Of a DNA stretch of 64,000 nucleotides, positions 50,040 through 57,509 are shown in pieces. Origin of the DNA: Spirochaetaceae bacterium (GTDB lineage: Bacteria > Spirochaetota > Spirochaetia > Treponematales > Treponemataceae); the NCBI GenBank assembly GCA_017614995.1, contig JAGAAX010000016.1, positions 1 to 64,000 on the forward strand. The letters run 5' to 3'. A program made the translations under genes and the position numbers. The number at the start of each line of letters is the position of its first letter. The stretch's first letter is position 1. Below the pieces are notes generated by a model, which was not told the origin of the DNA, searched no databases, and saw only the letters and a list, made by a program, of their open reading frames with translations.

Positions 50040-51398
50040 CTACTCTGTCGCATAGACAACACAGCGCTTTTTATTACCATTTTTCCAGAAAGTATATTCA
50101 TACCACTTTTCATTGCCGTTGCTGTCTTTATAATGAATTTCATTTCCTTTGCTATCGTATTCGTACCATTTTTCATCACTGCCGTCTTTGGAATAAATCA
50201 GATTCCTTTTACTGTCGTACCTCTGTTCATGACCATGGCTGTCTTTGTAATAAATAGTATCTCCGTTATTGTCGTATTTATGCCATTCTTCATCACCGTC
50301 GCTGTTTTTGTAATGAATTTTATTTCCTTTACTATCATATTCAGACCACTCTTCCAATATTCCTAGAATACCTCGGTCGCATTTGTAATGAATCTTGTTT
50401 CCTTTACTATCATATTCAGACCACTCTTCCGATATTCCTTGAAAACCTCGGTCACATTTGTAATGAATCCTGTTTCCTTTACTGTCATATTCAGACCACT
50501 CTTCATAGCCTGTACTCTCTTTTAAATGAATCATATTACCTTTGCTGTCGTACTCATACCACTTTTCTTGACCGTAATCGTCTTTGTAATGAATCAGATT
50601 CCCATTACTGTCGTATTCATGTTCGAACCAAGCTTCATAACCGTCGCTACTTTTGGTATGGAAATGATTTCCTTTGCTGTCATACTCGAACCAAGTATCA
50701 GAACCATTAAAATGTTTGATATGAGTTGTATTACCGTTACTGTCGTACCATTCTTCTTGACCAACGCTACTTTTGTAATGGCTTTTATTACCTTTGCTAT
50801 CGTACTCATACCAATTTTCACAGCCATTGCTATCTTTGTAATAGGTCTTATTACCTTTGCTGTCGTATTCATACCACATTTCATCACCATCGATGGTTTT
50901 CTCATAAATCATATTACCATTGCTGTCGTACCATTCTTCTTGACCAGCACTATTTTTGTAATGGCTGCTTTTATTACCTTTATTGTCATATTCAGTTAGC
51001 CTTTCAAAACCTCTGCTGTCCTTGTAATGGGTCTCATTCCCATTACTATCATATTCATACCACTCTTCATAGTTGTTAATAACATTAGAGAATGCTGCAT
51101 CCTGCCCATATACTATCTTATTGCCTTTGTAATGAATTAGATTTCCTTTATTGTCGTATTCGGAAATTCCAGAAACTACCAGCCATTTTGAAAAAGTTTC
51201 ACCGTTTACAGATACTTCTTTGTATACTTTATCATCTACATTTATACTGATAGTATCATTTTTTTGTGGTTCAGTATTATCTGTAGTATTCGCTCCGATA
51301 TTCTCGTCATTTGGTATATTCAGAGCTTGTTTTATAACCTTTCTACATGAAACAAAAAGCAATGAAATAACAATAATTGACAGGATTAATCTTTTCAT
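50040..51398 (-). CDS. YD-repeat lipoprotein, long paralogue
   Basis: 452 residues. Lipobox FVSC at 15-18. About 16 repeats of EYDSKGNKIHYKDSxGxEEW cover residues 80-440. Repeats differ by single residues and two are lengthened (CDRGFQGISEEW, CDRGILGILEEW). RHS/YD-like. ATGA overlap with DUF975 (51395-51398) suggests co-translation. The repeat number difference from the short paralogue (16 against 5-6) points to slippage or unequal crossover. Function unknown; likely surface. Confidence 0.8.
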   Translation of the reverse strand: MKRLILSIIVISLLFVSCRKVIKQALNIPNDENIGANTTDNTEPQKNDTISINVDDKVYKEVSVNGETFSKWLVVSGISEYDNKGNLIHYKGNKIVYGQDAAFSNVINNYEEWYEYDSNGNETHYKDSRGFERLTEYDNKGNKSSHYKNSAGQEEWYDSNGNMIYEKTIDGDEMWYEYDSKGNKTYYKDSNGCENWYEYDSKGNKSHYKSSVGQEEWYDSNGNTTHIKHFNGSDTWFEYDSKGNHFHTKSSDGYEAWFEHEYDSNGNLIHYKDDYGQEKWYEYDSKGNMIHLKESTGYEEWSEYDSKGNRIHYKCDRGFQGISEEWSEYDSKGNKIHYKCDRGILGILEEWSEYDSKGNKIHYKNSDGDEEWHKYDNNGDTIYYKDSHGHEQRYDSKRNLIYSKDGSDEKWYEYDSKGNEIHYKDSNGNEKWYEYTFWKNGNKKRCVVYATE

Positions 51399-52318
51399 AT
51401 TTGATTACCGCTTTTTTCTTGATTTTCTGTTAAGACAGGTTCTTCTTTTATTTCTTGATTAGCCTGTGTCTGCGTTGACTCAGTTTCTTGTCTGTTTTGA
51501 GTCTCCGGAGATTCAGGCATTTCTTGTTTGTTGTCTTTGTTTTCTGCCGGTTCTACTTTTTCTTGTTTAGATTCGTTTACTTCCGGCGCTTTTGCTGCTT
51601 TTTGTTGTTTTTTCTGCTTTTCTTGAGCTGCATGTACTTCTGCTATCTTCTTATAATACATTGCATTTACAACTTGAAAGTAGCCTAGCGCAAAAAGCAA
51701 ACCTAAACCGCAGGTTATAATACCAAACAATACCCATCCGATAAAACTTAAATCAAGAACAAACAGCTGGGACTTGTTTTCATATGTCAATTCCTTTGAT
51801 TTTTCAATTGCCTCTCCTGCTGTTATATCTTCTGTTGTCGCTAATATATAATGTGCATATCTATACCTATAAGCCGCTATTAAACCTGGAAAAACCAAAA
51901 GAAGATTCCACATGTATGTACAAACAAATATTTCTACACCGGCAATTGCATATTCTATAAAATATCGAAATTTAGAAATTGGAGCAAAAATCTTTGCTAC
52001 TGTGATTTTTTCGTTATTGACAATGGCAAGTGGAACAGTTGTAAGACAGACATAATAAGGAAATACAATTGCATTAAAAATAATAAGAAATATAAACCCT
52101 AAAACGGCTTCGTATACCAGTTCATTATAAATATCATATTTTGTAAGTACATCTTCTAAAATGGAAGATGGAGTCTCGGCTATTAAATACCCAATTAATA
52201 CTGCTCCACTAACAAATGCCAGAAAACATAGATTGCATAACAGTAAAATCCATATTTTTCCATCAAGCAGTTTCTTTGCTTCTTTTTTAACCTCTACTCT
52301 GTCAATTTGAACTTCCAT
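51395..52318 (-). CDS. DUF975-family membrane protein
   Basis: 307 residues. Four to five membrane helices over about 30-225, with FPGLIAAYRYRYAHYILATTEDITAGEAIEKSKELT the clear DUF975 signature. The last 80 residues are a Glu/Gln/Lys-rich disordered tail (QKKQQKAAKAPEVNESKQ). Its last codons have been copied twice downstream. Function unknown. Same transcript as the YD-repeat genes. Confidence 0.85.
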   Translation of the reverse strand: MEVQIDRVEVKKEAKKLLDGKIWILLLCNLCFLAFVSGAVLIGYLIAETPSSILEDVLTKYDIYNELVYEAVLGFIFLIIFNAIVFPYYVCLTTVPLAIVNNEKITVAKIFAPISKFRYFIEYAIAGVEIFVCTYMWNLLLVFPGLIAAYRYRYAHYILATTEDITAGEAIEKSKELTYENKSQLFVLDLSFIGWVLFGIITCGLGLLFALGYFQVVNAMYYKKIAEVHAAQEKQKKQQKAAKAPEVNESKQEKVEPAENKDNKQEMPESPETQNRQETESTQTQANQEIKEEPVLTENQEKSGNQI

Positions 52319-52346
52319 ACAATTGTCTCCTTCAAAACATTATATA

Positions 52347-52365
52347 TTACTCTTACTTTGAGTAA
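52347..52365. promoter_or_regulatory. Palindrome TTACTC-N7-GAGTAA between DUF975 and XRE
   Basis: Six-base arms TTACTC and GAGTAA. It lies 29 bases before the DUF975 start and 77 before the XRE start. A plausible operator of the adjacent XRE regulator. Not the same sequence as the array at 52879. Confidence 0.4.
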
Positions 52366-52441
52366 AAACAATATTACTTAATATAACATTAATATTTCTC
52401 AAAGTCAATTTAACCTATATTTTCCGTAATATCATATACAC

Positions 52442-52783
52442 ATGGGGCAGATAAAACAGATTTTAGGAGACAATATACGGAGACTTAGAGTTTCTAAAGG
52501 CTGGACGCAAGTTTATCTTGCTGATGTACTTGAATTAACGCCTTCGTTCTTTACACTTGTTGAATCAGGTCAGCGCGGAATGTCACTTGAAGTCATAGAA
52601 GCAACTGCAAAGGTCTTTGATGTTCCTGTAGCAAGTCTTTTTATTGAACATAACAATACCTCTAAAGTATCTGACGATGCTCCACTTCTACGGAATGCAG
52701 AACTTCTTCAGCTAAAACAAAAACTTCTACAAGATATTCAAAAAAGCCTTAACGAATCTATAGATGCACTGATAGTTGAATAA
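52442..52783 (+). CDS. XRE-family regulator
   Basis: 113 residues. HTH at 6-62: LGDNIRRLRVSKGWTQVYLADVLELTPSFFTLVESGQRGMSLEVIEATAKVFDVPVASLF. A short acidic/helical tail follows (LLQLKQKLLQDIQKSL) that may dimerise. No ribosome binding site is seen; ATG 52442 may be leaderless. Divergent from DUF975. The palindrome array starts 96 bases past its stop. Confidence 0.88.
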   Translation: MGQIKQILGDNIRRLRVSKGWTQVYLADVLELTPSFFTLVESGQRGMSLEVIEATAKVFDVPVASLFIEHNNTSKVSDDAPLLRNAELLQLKQKLLQDIQKSLNESIDALIVE

Positions 52784-52878
52784 CGCAGATTCCGTACAGA
52801 CATAATTTACGAGAGCATTTACATAGAAAATAAAGTTACACTTTTGACACTTCCAACTTTTCAAGCTCATAATACTTG

Positions 52879-53060
52879 CTTACCTCGTGTAAGAATTCTT
52901 AAAAAATTGCACTTTCTTACACAGTGTAAGAATTCCTCAAAAAACGCACTTTCTTACACAGTGTAAGCATGTACATCTTACACTGTGTAAGATACGAATC
53001 TTACCTTGTGTAAGAATCATATCTTACCAATGTTAAGATGTGCTTCTTACATTTAGTAAG
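52879..53060. promoter_or_regulatory. Seven-copy array of CTTACAC-N-GTGTAAG palindromes
   Basis: 15-bp units start at 52879, 52916, 52953, 52977, 53000, 53023 and 53046. Steps are 37, 37, 24, 23, 23, 23. Copies 2, 3 and 4 are perfect palindromes (CTTACACAGTGTAAG type); the outer ones drift. They lie just upstream of two tandem promoters for the XRE gene at 53163. Best read as an operator array for cooperative regulator binding; an iteron-like origin is the other option. Confidence 0.85.
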
Positions 53061-53065
53061 CATAC

Positions 53066-53139
53066 TTGACAAAAATTATCATTCATTTTGTAATTTAATT
53101 ATAATATTACTTGACAATATTATAATTTACTTGTATATT
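53066..53139 (+). promoter_or_regulatory. Two tandem promoters of the XRE gene at 53163
   Basis: Promoter 1: TTGACA (53066-53071) and TGTAAT (53089-53094). Promoter 2: TTGACA (53111-53116) and TATATT (53134-53139). Both have 17-base spacers. The first -35 starts 6 bases after the last palindrome. Confidence 0.75.
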
Positions 53140-53162
53140 TGACACTGAAAAGAGGTTAAAAG

Positions 53163-53489
53163 ATGGGAACAGAATTCGGAGAAAAACTTGAAAGCACGCT
53201 CAGAGAACAGGGCATGACACAAAAAGAACTTGCAGAAAAGGCAAACATTACGGAATCAGCCGTAAGCCATTATGTAAAAGGCGACCGCGAACCGCGCGGA
53301 GCTACCATAGGTGTTATTGCAGGTGTTCTTGGAGTAACAGCAGGTTTTCTCCTTGGCGCAGGAACTGCCAATTCTCTTTCCGACAGAAACCGTCAGACTT
53401 TTGATGAGCTGAAAGATGCAATAAAGAAAAACAAAGCATCACTTTCAGAATCACAAAGATTTGAACTGATAAAACTTCTTTCAAACTAA
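53163..53489 (+). CDS. XRE-family regulator
   Basis: 108 residues. HTH at 6-60: LESTLREQGMTQKELAEKANITESAVSHYVKGDREPRGATIGVIAGVLGVTAGFLLG. C-terminal helix (DELKDAIKKNKASLSESQRFELIKLL). GAGG 8 bases before the ATG. Candidate ligand of the upstream array. Followed by a GGGGG-led five-codon frame near 53507 (MKTKV) and then the HU-like gene. Confidence 0.9.
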   Translation: MGTEFGEKLESTLREQGMTQKELAEKANITESAVSHYVKGDREPRGATIGVIAGVLGVTAGFLLGAGTANSLSDRNRQTFDELKDAIKKNKASLSESQRFELIKLLSN

Positions 53490-53728
53490 AATAAAGGGGG
53501 CATGATAATGAAAACAAAAGTCTAACGTCCGTCCGGCAAATATGAACCGTACGGACAACAAAAACAAGGTTCAGTTTAGTACAATAAGCTGAAAATACAA
53601 AACATGATTCTGAACATATTCGTTGAATAAACAGTATCGTGTAGCTCGTAAATAAACTTTAGTAAGGTAAAACACTATGAAATCAATTATTAAATTAATC
53701 ACCGTTGGTGAAAAAAGGAGAACAAACA

Positions 53729-54499
53729 ATGAACACAAACTTAATAGAACCTTTGAATGGTTCTGTAAACGTAACAATCCATAAAAACTATCTTAAAGAA
53801 GATAACAGCTCTTATGCAAAAGTTCAGCGTACCACAGCAGGTATGCACAACGTAATTGCAGCAATTCTTGCCAAAACAAAAGTTATTGACAAGGCAACAC
53901 TTGTAGCAGCAGAAATGCTTTTCAAAGAGGCAATTCTTGAACTGCTCTCGCTCGGTATATCCGTAAATCTGTTTGAACTTGGGACTCTCTATCCGAGTGC
54001 TCAAGGCAACATCGCTTCAGAAAATCCCAATTTATCTGAAATTCCAAATCTCTCACTGAATTTCACACCGTCTCAAGAAGCTCTTAGTGCAGTTGCAAAA
54101 GCTGACATATCAATGGCAAAACTTGAGGAAAATGCACCTCAAATAAGCATGATTGAAGATCTTTCAACTCACAAAAAAGACTTTACAGTAACAGCAGGCA
54201 AGCCAATCCGCATAACTGGTCGCAGACTTAGGGTTGCAGGAGAAGCTGAAAAAACTGGTCTGTTCTTTGCTCCTCAAACTGAATCAGGCAAAATTGATGA
54301 AACTGAATCAGATTGGATTAAGCTTGAAGAAGGTGACTTTTTCAAGAATACAAATACTTTTATCGAAATAATTTTACCTGACACATTGCAAAGCGGTAAA
54401 AACTACACTCTTGTAATAAAAACCTCCTCTGGCAGAGGTAAAGCAGTAAACAAGACTGTGCGAAAACTGGAGTATGAAAGAGCTATTACAGTAAATTAA
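53729..54499 (+). CDS. HU-like DNA-binding protein with DUF4469 domain
   Basis: 256 residues from ATG 53729 (AGGAG 8 bases upstream; the in-frame ATG at 53705 precedes that site). N-terminal HU/IHF-like domain (about 1-125): KVIDKATLVAAEMLFKEAILELLSLGISVNLFELGTLYPS, with long helices. C-terminal DUF4469/Ig-like domain (about 145-250): FTVTAGKPIRITGRRLRVAGE and LVIKTSSGRGKAVNKTVRKLEY. Usually nucleoid-associated or regulatory. Neighbours suggest it belongs with the XRE array unit. Confidence 0.8.
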   Translation: MNTNLIEPLNGSVNVTIHKNYLKEDNSSYAKVQRTTAGMHNVIAAILAKTKVIDKATLVAAEMLFKEAILELLSLGISVNLFELGTLYPSAQGNIASENPNLSEIPNLSLNFTPSQEALSAVAKADISMAKLEENAPQISMIEDLSTHKKDFTVTAGKPIRITGRRLRVAGEAEKTGLFFAPQTESGKIDETESDWIKLEEGDFFKNTNTFIEIILPDTLQSGKNYTLVIKTSSGRGKAVNKTVRKLEYERAITVN

Positions 54500-54523
54500 G
54501 CATAGTCTGAATTAAGAACACTT

Positions 54524-54560
54524 CACCCCATTCCAGTTCTGCGAATGGGGTGTTTATTTA
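54524..54560. terminator. Terminator between the HU-like gene and radC
   Basis: CACCCCATT and AATGGGGTG arms, 11-base loop, then TTTATTT. Serves the plus-strand unit; may also help the convergent radC. Confidence 0.85.
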
Positions 54561-54579
54561 AAAAAAGAGTTTGTATCTA

Positions 54580-55281
54580 CTAAACCAGGTTTGCGGCGGA
54601 AAAGCTGTAGAAGCTTTCGCGGGCAATTATCAGGTGGTCTAGCAGGTTTATGCCTAAGAGGTCGGCACACTCTTTTAAGCGCGCGGTTATCTCTATATCA
54701 CTGTCGGAAGGTTCGGTTCTGCCAGACGGATGGTTGTGGCAGATGATTATTGCCGCGGCATGATCTTTAAGCACATCTACAAAAACCTCTCTTGGATGAA
54801 TAAGCGAGCGGTTGAGCGAACCGACGCTGATTTCTCTTATCTTTATGATTTCATGCGCTCCGTTCAGGCTTACACACAAGAAATGCTCGCGCGTTTCAAG
54901 CGTATAATGCTGCACAAGAGGTATCAAATCTTTGGGTGTCTTTATTATTGTTCCGCCCGGCCCGTAATTACGCCGCCCAAGCTCTAGGCTTGCCATGATG
55001 GCGGCAGCCTTTCCCAGAGAAATGCCTTTTATGCACTTCAACTCAAAAAAAAGACACTCGGGGTCTGTTCGTGCAATGCATGAAATAACTTCTTTGGCTA
55101 TTGAAGCTAAGCTGCGGTCTTTTGTGCCTGTGCCCAGAATGAGCATAACCAGCTCTTCGGTTGTTGCATTTTCAATGCCCTCTTTCCAAACTCTTTCGCG
55201 AATATCTAATTTTTTATTCTCACAATCGTCAGACAAGTTACCGATACTAGAGAAGACAGCAGATTGGTCTAATGAAATCAT
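54580..55281 (-). CDS. radC: RadC-family JAB/MPN domain protein
   Basis: 233 residues from ATG 55281, chosen because AGGAGG lies 5 bases upstream of it and would be inside the longer form from 55296. N-terminal helix-hairpin-helix-like region (ELVMLILGTGTKDRSLASIAKEV, IKGISLGKAAAIMASLEL), then the JAMM metal site HNHPSGRTEPSDSD. The RadC name is historical; repair function is doubtful. Divergent from the GH73 lipoprotein. Confidence 0.95.
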   Translation of the reverse strand: MISLDQSAVFSSIGNLSDDCENKKLDIRERVWKEGIENATTEELVMLILGTGTKDRSLASIAKEVISCIARTDPECLFFELKCIKGISLGKAAAIMASLELGRRNYGPGGTIIKTPKDLIPLVQHYTLETREHFLCVSLNGAHEIIKIREISVGSLNRSLIHPREVFVDVLKDHAAAIIICHNHPSGRTEPSDSDIEITARLKECADLLGINLLDHLIIARESFYSFSAANLV

Positions 55282-55370
55282 TAAATCCTCCTGCATATAT
55301 ATAGAAAATATCTATCTTTTTTCCGTCAATTTTTGACAGAAATATTGTAAAACTTTTAGAGGTCTCGTTC

Positions 55371-56531
55371 ATGAAATTACGAACAGTCGGATTGTTTGCG
55401 CTGATGGTTGCAGCTGTGCTTATGCTTAACAGCTGTAAGTCAACCAAAAAAGTAAAAACTGCTGCCCCAGCAGAAAACGCAGAGTCTGTTGAAACAGAAG
55501 TTTTTACCGCTACAGAAGAAACTTTTGATGATACACCTGCACCAGAAACAGCTACTGGTGAAGATGATTATTATTACGATGATACAGAAGAAGTTTTTGT
55601 TGACGTTAACGAAAATGATTATATGTACGTTGACGACAAAGATGACTACAGCGATATTTATTCAAGCTATGATAATTTTGACTCTGAATTCATTGAAACA
55701 GGTTATGATGATTCATTGATCAATAATGACTACTCTGACGATTATCCGGCAGAAAAGACAGAAGTAGCAGCAACAACAACACCTGCACCACAGACAACTG
55801 CACCTGCAACACAAACAAAGCCTGTTGAAGAAACTAAAAAGCCGGTAGAAACTTCTACAGCATCTACAACTGCTGCTTCTACAGCTACATCAAGCACAAC
55901 AGACAGCAAGAAAGGCACTGTATCAAGCGGTTCATTTTACATTGATTACAACAGCCCTGAATACAGCGACTACAGCGGCTATGATTATGGCGACAAATCA
56001 TACAACGAAACATTGCAGAAATTCGGGCCTGCCTCATTCCCTTCTGACAAGATTATGGCAAAAGGCAGAAAGAGCGCAAAACAGCTTTACAACTACTTCG
56101 CGTCAAAGAACCCGAAAGGCGACTTACAGCGCGCATGGATTCTGGCACAGCTCTATGTCGAAGAATGTGCTTACGAAGGTGTAAACTCTGACCTGGCATT
56201 TGTACAGATGTGCCATGAAACCGGCTTCTTGCGGTTCGGCAACCTTGTTACACCAGACATGAACAACTTCTGCGGCTTGGGTTCAGTTTCTAAGGCAAAT
56301 CCGGGACACCGCTTTGCAACAGACCGCGAAGGCGTCCGCGCCCATGTTCAGCATTTGCAGGCTTACGGCTCAACAAAAAGCCTTAACGGCACGTTGATTG
56401 ATCCAAGATACAAGTACGTTAAGCCGAGAGGAAAAGCAAAAACTCTTGCAGGCTTGACCGGCACTTGGGCAGCAGACCCCAACTATGACCGCAAAATCTA
56501 TTCGTTTATGAAGGAACTTGCACACTTCTAA
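55371..56531 (+). CDS. GH73 glucosaminidase-domain lipoprotein
   Basis: 386 residues. Lipobox LNSC at about 19-22. An acidic Asp/Tyr-rich segment (about 55-135), a Pro/Thr-rich linker (about 140-185), then the glucosaminidase domain (about 225-386): LAQLYVEECAYEGVNSDLAFVQMCHETGFLRFG with the likely catalytic Glu in CHETG, FCGLGSVSKANPGHRFAT, and AHVQHLQAYG. It cuts peptidoglycan glycan strands. GAGGTCTCG precedes the ATG. Ends before a strong terminator. Confidence 0.9.
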   Translation: MKLRTVGLFALMVAAVLMLNSCKSTKKVKTAAPAENAESVETEVFTATEETFDDTPAPETATGEDDYYYDDTEEVFVDVNENDYMYVDDKDDYSDIYSSYDNFDSEFIETGYDDSLINNDYSDDYPAEKTEVAATTTPAPQTTAPATQTKPVEETKKPVETSTASTTAASTATSSTTDSKKGTVSSGSFYIDYNSPEYSDYSGYDYGDKSYNETLQKFGPASFPSDKIMAKGRKSAKQLYNYFASKNPKGDLQRAWILAQLYVEECAYEGVNSDLAFVQMCHETGFLRFGNLVTPDMNNFCGLGSVSKANPGHRFATDREGVRAHVQHLQAYGSTKSLNGTLIDPRYKYVKPRGKAKTLAGLTGTWAADPNYDRKIYSFMKELAHF

Positions 56532-56550
56532 AAGTGCGCTTCAAACAAAA

Positions 56551-56579
56551 AGCCCGATGACAATCATCGGGCTTTTTTA
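56551..56579 (+). terminator. Terminator after the GH73 gene
   Basis: AGCCCGATGA and TCATCGGGCT arms with a 3-base loop, then six T. Clean rho-independent terminator. Confidence 0.92.
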
Positions 56580-56626
56580 TTTTTTCAGATAACTAAACGG
56601 TCAAATGCCTAGTTCTAATAAATTCG

Positions 56627-56765
56627 GTGGCTGAGCGTAGTCGAAGCCACAATAAGCAGAAGTTTTATTAGTTAAAATTGAAAAACCGGTCATTTCGACT
56701 TCGCTCAATGACCGATTTTCATCTGCTTCTGATGTTGTATTGAGATCCCGAAACTAGTTCGGGAT
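56627..56765. repeat. Three palindromes sharing TGAGCG-W-AGTCGAAR
   Basis: GTGGCT...AGCCAC (56627-56650), CGGTCATT...AATGACCG (56687-56714) and ATCCCGAA-ACTAG-TTCGGGAT (about 56745-56765). TGAGCGTAGTCGAAG in the first and the inverse of TGAGCGAAGTCGAAA in the second are the same word, a common intergenic repeat in many bacteria. Fills the 223 bases between the terminator and pyrH. Confidence 0.65.
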
Positions 56766-56802
56766 GACACCAATCCATTAACTTTCCAGACATTCCTTTA
56801 CT

Positions 56803-57492
56803 TCAGCAGATTGTTGTGCCAATAAACGGCTTTTCATCTAAAATATTGCGGATATTCTCAATGTTTTTGCCGCCGGCGCAGATTACCGTAAGACCGGCAG
56901 ATTCAGCTTTTTTGCTTGCAATCGGGTCAAACGGGCAGTTTTTGCCCGGAACCCACTCATCGCCGACCATCTTTCTAAAGTCTGCCCAGCTTATTTTGTC
57001 AAGTGGCTTTGCGTCCGGGTTTTTCTTCGGGTCATCTGTGTAGACTTTTTCAATATTTGAAAGATTTACAACAGTTTTTGCACCAAAACGCTCGGCAAGA
57101 TAAACAGCGTCTGTATCTGTTGAAAAGCCAGGTTTCCAGCCGGCTGCAACAAGAACGCGCCCTGTAAAGTCGCCGCACTGTGTCGGGTCATAAACTACAG
57201 GCTCTTTGCACAAATCAGAGAAAATGGCGCGCAAAAGCTGTGCGTTAAGGCGCGTTGCCATAATGCCAATCCAGTCAGCTTCATCTGCGTTAGACGCAGA
57301 ACCTTCGTTTACGGCTTTATAAGCTGTCTGATACGCGCGTGCAGGGCCGCCGCCGCCAACTACGAGAATCAATTTATGAGAAGAATCTTCTTTAAGCCAG
57401 TCGCGCACAAGAGAAGCAAATTTCTTCAAGAATTCAGAATCAGGCTTGTCAGGTGCGACAATTGAACCGCCGACAGATAAAACTTTAACCAT
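56803..57492 (-). CDS. pyrH: UMP kinase (archaeal/spirochaete type)
   Basis: 229 residues from ATG 57492 (AAAAGGGG 6 bases upstream); the frame is open to 57543 over the end of the next gene. Amino-acid-kinase fold: VKVLSVGGSIVAPDKP, LILVVGGGGPARAYQ, PGFSTDTDAVYLAERFGAKTVVNLSN and FDPIASKKAESAGLTVICAGG. Phosphorylates UMP. The short form fits the archaeal-like branch found in spirochaetes. Downstream of the sigma operon, 18 bases from 57510. Confidence 0.93.
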   Translation of the reverse strand: MVKVLSVGGSIVAPDKPDSEFLKKFASLVRDWLKEDSSHKLILVVGGGGPARAYQTAYKAVNEGSASNADEADWIGIMATRLNAQLLRAIFSDLCKEPVVYDPTQCGDFTGRVLVAAGWKPGFSTDTDAVYLAERFGAKTVVNLSNIEKVYTDDPKKNPDAKPLDKISWADFRKMVGDEWVPGKNCPFDPIASKKAESAGLTVICAGGKNIENIRNILDEKPFIGTTIC

Positions 57493-57509
57493 AGCAAAAC
57501 CCCTTTTAT

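Noticed and set aside
49159-51398. Full RHS toxin genes
   Set aside because: Only short YD-like units are present; no RHS core, no DPxGx motif and no C-terminal toxin domain.
52879-53060. Regular repeats read as a CRISPR array
   Set aside because: Units are 15 bp palindromes with 8- or 22-base gaps, not 24-37-bp repeats with 30-40-bp spacers; no cas genes.
53507-53524. Five-codon frame MKTKV after a GGGGG site
   Set aside because: Too short to call a gene, though the ribosome binding site is good; it may be a leader for the HU-like gene.
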